A stretch of 64,000 nt of DNA from Sesamum alatum (lineage: Eukaryota; Streptophyta; Magnoliopsida; Lamiales; Pedaliaceae). The stretch is taken from assembly GCA_034509735.1 (NCBI GenBank), contig JACGWO010000012.1, positions 18,257,188 to 18,321,187 of the forward strand. Reading direction: 5' to 3'. The notes beneath the pieces were generated by a model, which saw nothing but the letters and a program-made list of their open reading frames with translations, had not been told where the DNA came from and searched no databases. Every line of letters starts with the position of its first letter. Positions within the stretch are counted from its first letter, which is position 1. Below, one piece after another: positions 38,901 to 51,460 of the stretch. A program made the translations under genes and the position numbers.

Positions 38901-41900
38901 CTCTTCCAAACACTTCTCAACATGGAACATGTCACAATATCCTAATTTCTGGGATGATAGATGATCAATTGAAGGAACTATTTGGGCACCAGTGCATCGG
39001 GCTATACGCTCCAAAAGTGGCCTTTTTATATTTAGAACAAGTGAAATATTTTTTGCAAGAAGGTACTCCTGTGCATATCGTGAAACGGATTTTTCGACAA
39101 GAAGAATGTCAGGATGATGTGCATCTATTTTTGCAACAGCCATCTTAAGATGATCCATTTCCTGTGAAGAGACACAAATGAGTAAGAGCAAAACTCAAGA
39201 GTCCTAGGTTTATATTAGAGAATATGTATAAGAACAAATTATAAATTACCAACAAACTAAGATTTCCTGGACAAATAAATGATCAAAAGTGCCAATGAAC
39301 TCCACCTGCTGCAACAGAGTATCAAAGCTTGAAAGAGCATTGGAAACCCTTTGGTATTCAAGAGCCCCACCAAGGATCAGCAAACGAGGGCTCTCAACTT
39401 TCGATGTCATCCGCCGATGAGCCACATTTTTCTTGCACACAACTCCTCTTACCACCATACTATTCCAGGAAAAAGATCACCATGAAAACCAAGAAATTTT
39501 TATAATGATACATGAGAAAAGAAACTAAAAGGAAAACCAGCAGTAAAAGTTGGATACTGAAGCAATCTTAAAAATCCTGAGAATAATCATTGTTGTTAAG
39601 CCTTAAACAAAGATCTCATGATGGAGACAGATGCTGATCTAAATGTAACTAATCCATCTCCAAGAGTCATTTTCCGATGTCCTTTGGCTAGAGTTCATTA
39701 ATCAAATTCGGATCTGTAAGAAGTAGACAATGCTTTAGTTCAAGTCATATCCTTTCTGTATTAAGTTGATATAGAACATTGTCATTCCTTGCACGAACCA
39801 GAAGTTATCGAGCAAAGTCATTGAATTTTCATCTCAAATCAACACGGACGAGTTAGATCCTCACTCAGCTCTGAATAATATCATTTAATTTAAATTTTGA
39901 AACTTTTACTTGTAACCGGAATTGTGTTACTTGGTAGCTTCTTACAGAGGGACATTTTCTATAATAATATGAATTTTGCATCTGAGTACTAAATCTGCAG
40001 ATTCTGCACGTTCAGATTATCAATGATATTTCAAGATTGACCCTTTTTAGTAACCTTTTAACAATGAGTATATAGATAGGGTGACAGTCCACACAACAAA
40101 CTTAATAGTAAATTAACCTGTTTATCTTAAATTTCATACTTTGTTCCAAAATTAAGTTATTACATAAGTGCACATGAGAGCCAAGTAGAAGAGAAGCTGG
40201 CCATTCAACAATAACATAGTGATGCTTATGATAAAATATATAAGAAATATGTAGTAGTCTTGACTTTTAACAAGTATGAGCCAATGTCTCTAGTTTCGAT
40301 CAGAAAATATTGCCTGTCAACTCATTAATTAATGATGCTCATTTGTAACCCAAGCAGTCTTGAAAAAGTGGGTAACCCAGAAGTCCTGTCCTGGGAAGAG
40401 GAACTGTTGGTTTCTCTGGCTTGCTTAGGCTAATTGTGGGGTTTGAAGCTGACTTGGGTACCAAAGTTTATATTGGACTTGGATAGCAAGACGAATTGGT
40501 ATCTCATCTCTCTCGACATGGCATTATTTTAGTTGTTTATCAGCTGTGTAATGCATCTTCTTTCTTGTTATACCTATGAGATTATCTTCTTCCTATCCTC
40601 TGTTACTGTTTCTTCTCAGTAATCCCAGAAATGCAGTTTTAAACTAATCCCAAAACCAGAAATTTAATATGACCCTTCCTCTAGACATATTCTGACCCAT
40701 TTACCTCAGGTCTCAGGTCCTGAATTTGAAGAATCTAAAGAGCATAAATTATTAAATAGGTCCTACTTAGAACTGGCTTTCAACCGTCCAGAACAACCTG
40801 CACCAGACAGCTGGATGATAGCTTAAATTTCTCAAGGAAACGAACTTTTTGGAATGAGACTGCTAAGTTCTCGAAAGTATCCATTTTAAATCATAGAAAA
40901 AGAGAGGAGAAGGCAAAGCGATGGATAAATAATGGATTAGGCATGCAAAACAACCTAATACATTCCCTGTCATGGCTGATTCCAAGAGATATCCACTCCA
41001 ACCCATTAACGCTTTTCATTTTCTCTCTCCACAGTCTAAACCCTTGTCAATACACTATAATCGACATTAAGGGGTATTACTCTGAGCCCCTCACTTTCAA
41101 CAAAGAATTTATCAAAAATTTACAGGAAGATGTGGTATGACAAGCAAAATACAAAGATTACCTCTCACTTCGACGTCCAGAAGCTAAACATTTTACTTTA
41201 ACATAACCCCCCGGGTCCATTTGCCCACTTTTGCTCATATCTGGTTTTAGTAATAAAGCAGCCTCCCAGGACAGTGCCGTGACTATTTCCAACCAACTCT
41301 CTTTGTCGTTTTCCTCCCCTGCAGGAAGATTCTCTACCTGTAAGAGTTGAGCTACTAAAGCCCGAAAATGACCATCAACCACATTCTTCAGGACTCTCTT
41401 TTGCTCCTCATTTGGCTTGTCTTTGTTTCCGTAATCTCCACTTCCAAAACCGCGTGAACTGCGTGAGTATCCCCATTCCCCAGCAGCATCCCCATCATCA
41501 TCATCATCATCATCATCATCCTCAAATAGAAGTACTTCCTTCTCATCTTCTTCATCTTCTGGCTCAGGAGGGAGCCACAGAACTCCATTGTTTTCAAAAT
41601 CCACAGGTTCAGTATTTACATCTTCAGCAACATATATAGAAGATGGTGCCTCACCTTCATCACTAGTATAATGTTCAGCATTTCTTTGAGCAACTTGCTG
41701 GACTTCCAGGGAATCATGGGAATCAAACCTATTCTGTGATGAAGAGATGTTCATACTTTCTGAATCAACAGCATCTTCATCAGGATGCAAATTATGTGAT
41801 TTATAGTCATTCTCGGTGTCATCAAACTGAACATGATCAAAGTAGCCATGAACCTGTGACAAGTGACTTGTTCCAGAACCTAAGCGAGACAATCCAGATT

Positions 41901-43370
41901 CATCATCTTCATCATCGCTTCTGTTTAAAAACGGTGTGTGCAATAGTTAATAATTATAGATGAAAACTTTATTATAAATAAAAGAGGGCAGCAATTCTAG
42001 GGCTTAGGAGATCACAAATTATCTTCGCAGGTCTAAGAGCTCTCAGGATGTTGATGGCACATAAAACTCCAACCTGAACAACAGTATATTGTTTGTGCTA
42101 AATGATAATACAACAGAACCAAATCACCCCAAAGTCCATAACCTTGACAGCTATTGTTGTATAAAATTACAGATGAAGACCAAAACGAAAAGTTAATTTC
42201 TTAAGATAATTTGTCAGCAAGGGTAGTGACTCTTCGACCCAGGCAGAATCAAAACATCTAGAAGTTCCTATTAGTAAAATAACCTTCCTCAGAAGAACAC
42301 AAAACCAAGTAAACAAGACTATCCGTTAGACTCCAATTATTATCTAATGGTACATAGGGGTAGTCCAAAGTGATCAATCAGTGAAATTACATGCAACATA
42401 CAAAGACACATGCTGTAACAAGGGGGAAAAAAAAAAACTGAAGACACATGTTGTAACAAAGAAAAAACGAAGACACATGCACAAATGGCATTACTCTGAA
42501 GTACTTTACATTTGCATCAAGTTCTTACACATAATGAGGCCATCACAAGCCAAGACCACTGATTCTACAGGAAGACCATTAGTTACCAACAAATGTCAGG
42601 TTTAAATGCCTATGTTCAAACTGAACCTAGTATCATGCAGTCGGCGACAAAATCTTAAAAGCATTTGCTATCCACATGATTTTCTATTTAGGTAACTGCT
42701 CATTTTAAGCATGGGCTATCACAAACTATGCTACTTAGTTCACGCAGTCAAAAGGGAGACGCAGGAAGAACCTGGTTGGGTAAAATTCGAATTCATCTTG
42801 GGACGGGTTCTGTTCTCCTATGTCAACAGCATGGTCACTGCTCACTGCGGCTGCAACACTTTGTCTTTCCATAGTCGTATCCAGCAAAACTGATTGATAC
42901 GGGCTAACTGCAGCCGACTGTGGTAGTGACTCAAATGTCATGCTACTGCTGTCACAGGTTTCAGTGGACTTGGTGCTAATGAAACTAGTAGCTGATGGAG
43001 AAGTACTGATAAAATCCATGTCGGCAATCTGGACCCCATTTCCAATAGATGCCGTCAGTCCCTGTTCCCATTGCTTGAAACAGTAGTTGCAGACCCTAAT
43101 CTTATCCCACTCTTCTAGAGGAGACGTTGGCTCACTGGATGGCGTAGGAACCCAATTTGAGGTACACTTGGCACAGAAAATTCGGCCACAGAGCCGGCAA
43201 TGGTGCCTACGGTTAAACAAGTTGAACTGTGAATCACACTCATAGCACACCCTACAGCTCTGATCAGGCATCCAAAAATCCCTCGACACATTTGCAGGCT
43301 CGGACCGCCAAGGGATCCAAGATTTCACATACCCTACGAGATCAGAGAATGTCCAATTCGTGGCATCCAT
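33000..43370 (-). CDS. FAB1: 1-phosphatidylinositol-3-phosphate 5-kinase, FYVE-containing FAB1/PIKfyve, intact
   Basis: Makes PI(3,5)P2 from PI3P on endosomes and vacuole; needed for membrane recycling and vacuole shape. Eleven coding exons: 43370-42772, 41920-41162, 39459-39306, 39161-38817, 38453-37632, 37512-37181, 36772-36649, 36552-36382, 35637-34108, 33719-33453, 33356-33000. They sum to 5,460 nt (1,819 residues) with every phase agreeing and no indel. Domains: FYVE about 33-100 with 'RRHHCRLCG' and paired Cys; an acidic Asp run in exon 2; Cpn60/TCP-1-like about 460-720; Cys-rich CCR about 840-1020 ('YRCRSCEM', 'CGHSLHRDC'); lipid-kinase domain about 1490-1790 with '[11 protein letters not shown]', 'FIIKQV', '[13 protein letters not shown]', 'DYSLLVG' and '[12 protein letters not shown]'. 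Plants have FYVE-containing forms (FAB1A, FAB1B) and shorter forms; this is the former, A or B undecided. The donor of exon 8 (GAG|GTCTGG) is weak but fits phase and homologs. Confidence 0.97.
41489..41524. repeat. Trinucleotide (ATC/GAT) microsatellite inside FAB1 exon 2
   Basis: About nine ATC repeats on the plus strand encode a run of aspartates on the coding strand, in the linker between FYVE and chaperonin-like domains. Being in frame, length changes would alter only the size of an acidic loop. Confidence 0.8.
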
Positions 43371-44072
43371 TGACTTAAGAACTCGCTTTTCCTACTCATC
43401 ATGATATTCTCATTTCCGTCCAACTATAACATCCATTTCTATACCCTGTTTCCCCCCCAGTATCAGAAGAGAATAATGGTTAAAGAAGAATCTGGAAAAT
43501 AATCTAGTTAGCTTGAACTATCAAACTACCAATCAACAGCTTTCACTGCAGCCCTTCAGATTCGTAATCAAATCCCCGAAACCCCTCTATATTCAGAAAC
43601 AATCAAATGTAAAATTTCAGGATATCAACACCGAATATCACAGACTAAAACGTTGAACCAAGTCTGGATTCCAGATTCAAATTCCAGGAAAATCCACGAT
43701 CCACTGCTCCCCAATACTCAATCAGACGCAAAACCGAAATCCCTGAATCGATTTCCTTGATCAACAATTCAAAAATTCACCATGTGCAGAAACACCAAAT
43801 TCAGAAAAATCTCATGTAAGAGCTTCTCAATTGCGACAACGACAAAGAAAGCAAAAATCCACAATCAACCTTTTTTCCCACCAAAAACGCAGGAGAAAAA
43901 TGGAATCCAAATCAAACCTTCATGCATGTAAGCCTTGAAGCAAAATAAGGAGAAACCTGAATCCTCGGATAAAAATCAAACCAACATTCAATGTCGACCC
44001 AGAATTTCAGGTGAATTCCTCTCATCCAAAGAAGACCGCCCCCAATCTGCTGATTATTTCTCCCCTGAATTA

Positions 44073-44103
<31 letters not shown>

Positions 44104-44892
44104 CAATTAAAAATCAATCACAGACAACATATAAGCATTCATCTACCAAATGATGATGCATTACACATAAAATTAATAAATAATAAAAATAAAATATTGA
44201 TATTGAGGAAAGCGACTGTCCGAAATTGTGTGCTTGGCTGTACCTTGTTATTCAATCAATCAATAATCAGATTATTACTAAGACAAAATTATGAAATTTA
44301 TAACCCAGAAAAGACAAAATTCTTGGGAATGAGCCCATAACAGAGATCCACGTGGCATCAGAACTTCAGGTTAGGGATTTCTTTGGTAATTCATTTGTTC
44401 AGTCAATTCATGTTCAACTGCTTCTTTCCATTTTGTCTTTAATTACTCAACTCAATTGTTATTTTGAAGGGCAGTTCGGATTTTCACACCAAGTTGAATA
44501 TTGGAGGTCTTCAAATACGTACTAACCCAAAAAACTAAAAAATAAAAAAATATATATGTCTTAATCATTATTGATAGCGTCTATTCTAATTTATTCATCT
44601 ATATTTAATTTGTTAACATTGAATTCGTCATTAATGAGAAAAGGGGACGACAACACGCTATTCTCTTGCCTTAATATTTATTAGGGTAAATTACAGTTGG
44701 CTCTATTCATATTTGATATAATTATATATATTACTATTGTTTGAAAAATTACAAATACTCTCATATTTTTAATGTTCATCTAATAACGAGCTTATTCTAT
44801 TAATTTTTGGATACGTTTTCATCCAAGTTTGTATGTTGAACTGAATGAAATGTCCTTTTGAATTTAAAATATTATAATTTTATCCTATTTCG
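43371..44892 (-). promoter_or_regulatory. 5' UTR and upstream region of FAB1
   Basis: The stretch directly before the FAB1 ATG (43371 to about 44060) is moderately GC-richer than the flanks and probably includes the leader, perhaps with an intron. An AT dinucleotide repeat lies at 44080-44102. From 44682 to about 44850 there is a diverged fragment resembling the left arm of the 32009 MITE ('gggtaaattacag', 'gatataattata', 'aaaaattacaaatactc'). No TATA box is called. Confidence 0.4.
44080..44102. repeat. AT dinucleotide microsatellite
   Basis: Uninterrupted alternating A/T following a short A run, about 11 repeats, upstream of FAB1. Confidence 0.85.
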
Positions 44893-45653
44893 CGGGTGTT
44901 TGTGCTAGCTTTGAAAAAAATGTTTTTCAATTTTTGGATTCAGAAAAGCACTTTTGAGGTGTTTGGGATATCAAGTTCTACTTCTGAAACTGCTACAAAA
45001 AGCATTTTTAAGCCAAAAGTTAGAAGCACCTTGGTGGGTGCTTTCTAGCGGCTTTGCCTTTTTTTTAAACAGATTCAACGTCCTTTTGGACTACTTTACC
45101 CTCATTATAATAAATTTAATTCGATTTTACCCTTTTAATTTATTTTCAAAATTGCTCATCTAAAGTTGATGTTAGAATTTTCATATTTGAACAATTTATC
45201 ACTAATAAAACTTATAATTACAAATATTAAATATTTTAATATTTTATTTTCTATATTATATGATATTATTCTTAAATTGTAGAAAAAAATAAATTAAATT
45301 GTTATGATTAATTCAAAAAAAGTTTTTTGTCAATCGTACAAGGTTATTTATTGTGTATGAATGAACAATTATGTTACATATTGAAAATATTATTGAATTA
45401 AACATCCAATTTTTCTATTAGTATTGAATATTTTAATAATATAAACAATAGTTATTTGATAAAAAATTAAATATGAGATATATTAATTGAAATAAAATTT
45501 ATTATTTTTTAGAATAAAATAATTATTATAATCAAGAGACAAGTGCAAATATTAAGCAAAAATAGCATCTTTTTAATACATGGGCACAAAATAATTTTTA
45601 ATCAATTAAATTGTTTAGAAGTACTTTTTCCCAAACACCACCCAATTTAGCTT
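44893..45653. mobile_element. Possible hAT-like short element next to the Copia insertion
   Basis: GGTGTTTGGG at 44958-44967 is inverted as CCCAAACACC at 45630-45639, with inward similarity ('agttctacttctgaaac' versus 'agtacttctaaac'). A further 'gggtgtttgtg' lies at 44893. GTGTTTGG-type ends are common in plant hAT MITEs. The exact ends and an 8-bp target duplication could not be fixed. The interior is non-coding and AT-rich. Confidence 0.35.
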
Positions 45654-45658
45654 TTATC

Positions 45659-47886
45659 TGAAGGACAAGCGGATCCGCCCTGGAGCGCGAGCGGAAGCGA
45701 GAAAGGCGAGAAATTGCGTAAATTTAAATAAAATTCAAAATACGCGAATCCCAAGGGGTGTACCCTTGGGTGCTCAACCGGGCGTTCGATGTAGGATGTA
45801 TAAATATTAAAACATATATTTAAACACATAGGGCATAGATATACAAATGAAATCAATCAAAGCGTAATAAACCGTTACCTTTGATTGTTTAGCGTATGCT
45901 CCCGGCTACTAGCGTTGTTCCTTCTCCGGAATGCTCACGAAATCCAAACGTATGGATTCTCCAAAGGTGATTCACACCACACCGGAAGAAACACACGTTC
46001 TTCTTGCTAGAAAAGAACGGGTTTAGGAAGGAATCGGTTTAAGAGAAGAACACTATGAATTAGTGTTCTCTTAAACTTACTTTGTTCTTCTTCTTGATTC
46101 AAAATCAAGTGAAGAACACAAGTATAAGAGAGGGAGGGAGCACGAAATTTTGAGAGAGAGGAGAGGATTTTTGTCTTCTCTTTTTCCTAGAAAAAGATGA
46201 ATAATGAATCACTTATGCTAGGTGTTGTATATTCTAATATATATACATAATTAATGTGATTATTGGAATGTGTCTAGGTTCATCCAAGGATGTCTAGATT
46301 CATTCCAATCAATCACCATCAATTCTTCAATCAAGCCTACCAAAATTTATGGTATGATCAAATCATACCAAAAGGGAAGAGCTTGATTGGAGTTGATTTG
46401 TCTCTTTCCAAAAAGAGACAAGTCAACATACCACCTAGCAATGCAACATGGCTGATTTTGCTTCCTCCAAGGGAGCATGTCGGCTATGTTTAATTAAGGG
46501 AAGAAGTCCAACTTCTTCCTATTCCAAATTAGGAATTATTTTTCCTCTCGGGTATAATTTAACGGACCGGGTTTTATCGTAATCCAATTACGACGAACCC
46601 AATATTAAATCCAATTTAATGTCCACTTAAATTATTCCCGTTGATCTTTTAATCCAATTAAAAGATCCAACGTCTCAACATCTCAACTTTCCATATTTAA
46701 TCGAAAAATCCAATTTACCGATTAAATGAAAGCCCGATACAATATCGGCCCGTCCATCCAATGGACTTTCCCTTAAGTAATCCAATTACTTATTTTTATC
46801 CTTCGAGATTGACTCCAAGTCGATCTCTCAACCTCCTCGGTGATTTGTGTGTGACCCTTTAGGTTCACCCTCAGCTAGACTTGGGCCCGTGTCCCACAAG
46901 GGCCCGTTACCATGGGTGGCCGTCTAGCAACGGTCCATGGCACTAGAGACTAGGTGAATTGGCGTGAACATTTAGGCGCCGATTCCATACGGGTACGATC
47001 CTTCCGTCTACCGTCTCCGGCCTTAGTCTAGGGTATGGAATTGGGCGTCGGTTCCCATACTTGACTAGGCATCTATGCTTAATACTCGAGACCACGTATG
47101 CTTCATTGTGTCGACACAGGAAACCATTCCCTGTTCGACCAACCACTGTGGCCACAGCTTCAAACAGCATGAACGTGTCTCCGAGTGCATAGGAGATACC
47201 TCTGTCACATACTGACAGGGGACGGATCCTCTTCTTGGAATCCACCGTCCTCGCTACACATTCTGACTGCACTGGACAAAGCTTATGATAATCATCTTAC
47301 AGAATGATTACCTCTCGCCAGATCCAAGATACAGCCGTCCTGTGCACGCGACTGCCATGATCCCTCAAGTCTGAGGATTACTCCCGTACTATCGGAACCG
47401 GGGAAAACCAATCATACCGACAAAGCCTCCAAGGCTTCCATATGATGATCCCCGCGAGTCAGTCCAGTCGGCTCGACCCCAGTCGACCCCATCAAGATCG
47501 TGTAGGCGTCCCACGCCTGTCGCCGATGAAACACGGCACTCATCCAATGAACACGACTCTTGACGCAAGTCTCAATAGGACTCTCGATGCCCTGTCTCGA
47601 GGTCCTCGACTTGAAACGTTTCAGACCCAACTCTTAATCAGTTGGTTTCATGACCACCATCCAATGCGTGACCCAACTGCATAAGTTGTTATCCATGGTC
47701 TGTGGGCTTTGTTGCGATATAAGTTAAACACCGGTTTAACAAATGTAAGATGAGCGCAACAAAGAAGGTACCATTGGTGACGAATACTCATCTTATTCAT
47801 CACATAATAATATTAAATTCACATCAAGTTGTCGGATAGGTTACAAATTGCCAAACCTATAGGCTTTCTGGTCACCTATTCCAACA
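45659..47886 (-). repeat. 3' LTR of the Copia element
   Basis: 2,228 bp, bounded by TG and CA in both readings (minus strand TGTTGGAATAGG to GTCCTTCA). It contains a GC-richer block (about 46840-47680) and an AT-rich block. ORFs inside it (such as 46290-46493) are not conserved in the partner LTR's frame and are not genes. Confidence 0.95.
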
Positions 47887-47899
47887 ATCTCCCACTTGA
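47887..47899 (-). promoter_or_regulatory. Polypurine tract of the Copia element
   Basis: On the minus strand TCAAGTGGGAGAT ends directly at the 3' LTR start TGTTGG. This purine-rich run is the usual plus-strand priming site of plant Copia elements. Confidence 0.8.
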
Positions 47900-48990
47900 C
47901 CTAAAGCCAATCACCCATTGACCTCGAACCTCTTATTCAGATGGTGAGTATGGGCAACTTGCGACATGGGCTTAGCAAGTGGATCTGCTATGTTTTCTGC
48001 GGAGCTGACTCGGTCCAACCGAACGTCAGTCCTGCTATCCATCTCTCTAAGTAGATGGTAGCGTCTAAGAATATGCTTGGATCGTGATGAGATCTCGGTT
48101 CCTTTGCTAGTGCTATCGCCCCGTTGTTATCATGAAAGATAATTACAGGCTTAGCAATGCTAGGTACTACATCCAACCCTTGGATGTAGCTCATCAACCA
48201 AACCACTCCTTAGCAGCTTCCAAAGCCGCTATGTATTCAAAACTCTATGGTGGAGTCCGTCGTGGTAGCCTATTTGGAACTCTTCCAAGTAACCACGCCA
48301 CCATTTAGTCTAAATACAAAACCATACTGAGACTTGGCATCATCGTCATTCGACTGGAAGCTAGCGTCGCTATAGCCTTCCAGTATCAACCCTCCACCGC
48401 CGTAGATCAAGAACATGTCCTTAATCCTTTTCAGGTACTTTTGGATAGTCTTGACTGCACTCCAGTGATATCGGCTAGTTACGCTCAAAGCGAAAGCCAC
48501 ATCGGGTCTAGTGCACTGAACAACATACTGTATGCTGCCTACGGCTGAAGCATAGGGGATGTCCAACATCCTTTTAAGCTCCTCATCAGTCTTAGGAGAC
48601 TGCTTCTTGGATATCTTAATTCCATGCCTCATAGGAAGGAATCCTCGTTTTGAGTTCTCCATCTTGAATCTCTTCAAGACTTTCTCAATGTACGAGGACT
48701 GGGCCATTCCTAACATCCTTCTAGATCTATCCCTGTAGATCTTGATGCCAAGGATATAGGATGCCTCGCCCATATCCTTCATGGAGAATTGCATTGACAG
48801 TCAAGCTTTAGTGGTACCCAACATCTTAGCATCATTCCCAATGAGCAAGATGTCATCCACGTAAAGCACCAGAAACGCAACTGAGCTCCTACTGATCTTC
48901 TTGTATACATAAGGATCGGACTCGTTCTTGATGAAATCATATCCCCGTATGACTTCATCAAAACGTATGTTCCAGCTTCGGGTTTAACCC
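47900..48990 (-). pseudogene. Copia reverse transcriptase C-terminal part and RNase H, broken
   Basis: Minus-strand pieces read, across frames, as the end of the reverse transcriptase with the Y-V-D-D motif (near 48860) and then the connection/RNase H part ('YILGIKIYRDRS', 'CTRPDVAFALSVTSRY', 'LEGYSDASFQSN') to about 48270. Beyond, in shifted frames, are the 'TTTDSTIEF' and 'FHDNNGAIALAKEP' RNase H blocks. The segment before about 48985 that should contain the reverse-transcriptase fingers and the first active-site Asp is missing: sequence jumps from the pre-RT 'PPKRVKP' block to a stretch just before Y-V-D-D. Stops at 48777 and 48270 and frameshifts complete the loss of function. Confidence 0.85.
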
Positions 48991-50099
48991 TTTTTGGTGG
49001 ATCTGCTAGGGTCCAAACCTTATTTGTACCCATCGAGTCCATCTCGGATTTCATGGCCTCAAGCCACTTGTCCGAATCGATGTCCGACATCGCTTCTCCG
49101 TACGTCTTTGGATCATTATCCAACTGACTGGTCAGGCCCAGAAATCCATACCTATCAGGTGCATGGGATACTCTGGCCGACCTACGGAGGACTGGAACAA
49201 TATCAGTGGGAACTTCAGGCTCAGATGTCACTGCCGCCTCTTGGGGTTCCTCACTTGATTCCTCAAGGAGCACCTCATCGCGTCGACTATCCGATGGAAA
49301 ACCTTTTTCCAAGAACACTGCGTTTCGCGAGACAAAAAACCTTTTGCTCGGAGGGATCATAGAAATAATACCCCACAGTTTCTTTTGGATAGCCGATGAA
49401 CCTGCATAAACTAGACCTCGAGTCCAGTTTATCTCCCACTAATCTCTTGACATATGCGGGGCAACCCCACACTTTCAAGTATTTGTAGGAGGCAGGCTTG
49501 CCATGCTATATCTCATATGGCGTCTGGGATACCCTTTTAGATGGCGCCAAGTTCAAAACTTTGGCTGCCGTCTCAAGAGCGTATCCCCAGAAGGAAAGGG
49601 GTAGTTCGGTAAAACTCATCATGGATCGGACCATGTCCAACAAGGTCCGATTCCTCCTTTCAGACAAACCATTAAGCTGCGGTGTTCCAGGAGGGGTCCA
49701 CTGAGAGAGAATCTCATTCTCTTTTAGATAATCAGTAAACTCACCACTCAAATACTCTCCACCTCGGTCCGACCGAAGGGCTTTGATCTTTCGACCGGTT
49801 TGGTTCTCTACTTCAAGTCTGTATTCCTTAAACCTTCCAAAGGCTTCAGACTTGTACCTCATTAGGTAAACATAACCATACCGTGAGTGATCATCGGTAA
49901 AGGTTATGAAGTACGAGTACCCACCTCTAGCCTGAGTATTTAGTGGACCACAGACATCTGTATGGATCAAATCCAACAGACCACTGGCTAGCGTACTTTG
50001 TCCAACAAAGGGTTTCTTGGTCATCTTTCCCTTTAGACAGGATTCGCAGGTCGGTAGGTTGTCCAAATCGTCTATTTCTAGACTCTTTGAGTCCACCAA
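48985..50099 (-). pseudogene. Copia integrase and connecting region
   Basis: ORF 50099-49506 has the zinc-binding end ('CESCLKGKM'), then the core with 'HTDVCGPLN' (Asp), 'LRSDRGGEYLS' (Asp) and 'NGLSERRNRTLLDMVR' (Glu), so the D-D-E set is present. A TAG at 49506-49508 interrupts where homologs have Trp; the frame then continues as 'VWGCPAYVKRLVGDKL' and 'RFIGYPKETVGYYFYDP'. After a shift near 49330 the variable Ser/Glu/Pro-rich linker and 'RRSARVSHAPDRYGF' follow, up to the deletion at about 48985. Confidence 0.9.
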
Positions 50100-50166
50100 C
50101 CTTCTTATCCTATCTTTAGAGATATGACCTAACCTCGCATGCCATATCTGTGCGTTATTATGATCA

Positions 50167-50847
50167 TCACGTTTTCGTTTGTGTTTCTGCAGTCATAATC
50201 CAATTAGACTGTTGAAGTATGTACAGACCGTTGACCAATGTACCAAGCAAATGAGAAATATCATCTTTGATAATGAAAAAATCGTTTTTATTGATGGTAA
50301 ATTCATATCCCTCCTTATCAAGGACCGGGATGGAAACAGTGTTTTTAATCATGCTAAGTACATAGAAACAGTCGTTCAGTACAATCCTAACATGACTACT
50401 AATGGCTAACTCTAGTGATCCTACGGCCTCCGCAGCAACGGCCTTGCCATCGCCTAGCCTCAGGATCATCTCATCCTTGGTTAGCCTTCTGCTTCTTTGC
50501 AGTGCCTGCAAATCATTGCAGATGTGAGCACCACACCTGGTATCCAATACCCATGAAGCAGAATTAGTAATCATATTAACTTCAACCACAAACACACCTG
50601 GGTTGGAGAGGAGTTGTGGGCACTCCCTCTTCCAATGCCCTTTCCCTTGGCAATGCATGCAGACATCATTTGCCTTGGACCGCTGAGAACCATGGGCCTT
50701 CCCTTTCCCTTTGCTCGGTCCAACCGGAGCAACAGGGACGCCCGGAGCGTGAGCAGGGGCCACAACCGTCTTCCCTTTGCCCTTCTTCCTCTTCCAACGT
50801 CCGGCCCTCTTGCCATTCGCCTTGGAGGTCGAAGCCTCTCCTATCAA
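50167..50847 (-). pseudogene. Copia nucleocapsid zinc knuckle and aspartic protease
   Basis: Lys/Gly-rich basic stretch, then a CCHC knuckle 'CMHCQGKGHWKREC' (about 50620-50663), then the protease active-site region 'WVLDTRCGAHIC', where the usual D-T-G/S-G/C motif carries Arg at the Gly position, and a downstream 'LRLGDGKAVAAEAVGSL'. This is one frame from the gag ORF; a single extra G near 50900 separates them. Confidence 0.85.
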
Positions 50848-51460
50848 TACCGCCGGCGCCGACTTGTGGGTCGTTGCCCTCGTATTGGACCAGCATGTTG
50901 ATCAACTCATGAATAGACTTCTCAAGTCCGTTCATGTTGTAGTTTACAACAAACGGGTCATAGGATGGAGGAAGCGACTGGAGGATCACGTCAATGTACG
51001 TGTCATTGTTAAGCCCAACTTTAAGGTCCTCGAGTTTCTCCACTAGGGAGAGCATCTTGACCCCATGACTCTGTACAGACGCTCCTTCAGCGAGCTTGGT
51101 GCCAAAGAATGCTTTTGTGGCGGCATATCTAATATGCCTATCCGGAACCGCACAAACCTCGTTCATGCGGAGCATTATGGCGGAGACGTTGTCCAGCCTC
51201 TCATACTGCTTCTGGATGTTGTTAGACATCGAAGCCAGTATGATACTGCGTACTTTCCGGTTGTCCTCATGCCATTTCTCGAACGTCAAACGTTCTTCAG
51301 GCGTGGACCCCTCCGGTAAGTCGCTCGGTGGCGGCTCGTCCAAGACGTAGCCTTGGTTCTCGAAACCGAGGACAATCCTCAGGTTTCTCAGCCAGTCCGA
51401 GTAGTTCGTTCCGTTGAATTTGTTAGTCTCAAGAATCATGGTTAACGAGTTCTTAGACAT
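50848..51460 (-). pseudogene. Copia gag (UBN2-type)
   Basis: Begins ATG at 51460 with 'LETNKFNGTNYSDWLRNL', the hallmark N-terminus of Copia gag, followed by 'MSNNIQKQYERLDNV', 'LVEKLEDLKVGL' and 'ILQSLPPSYDPFVVNYNM'. The open frame runs on to 50666 out of register after the frameshift near 50900; the true gag-pol frame continues in the neighbouring ORF. Confidence 0.9.

Noticed and set aside
41388..41639. ORFs with runs of Met or His opposite the FAB1 aspartate tract
   Set aside because: Shadows of the trinucleotide repeat in other frames.
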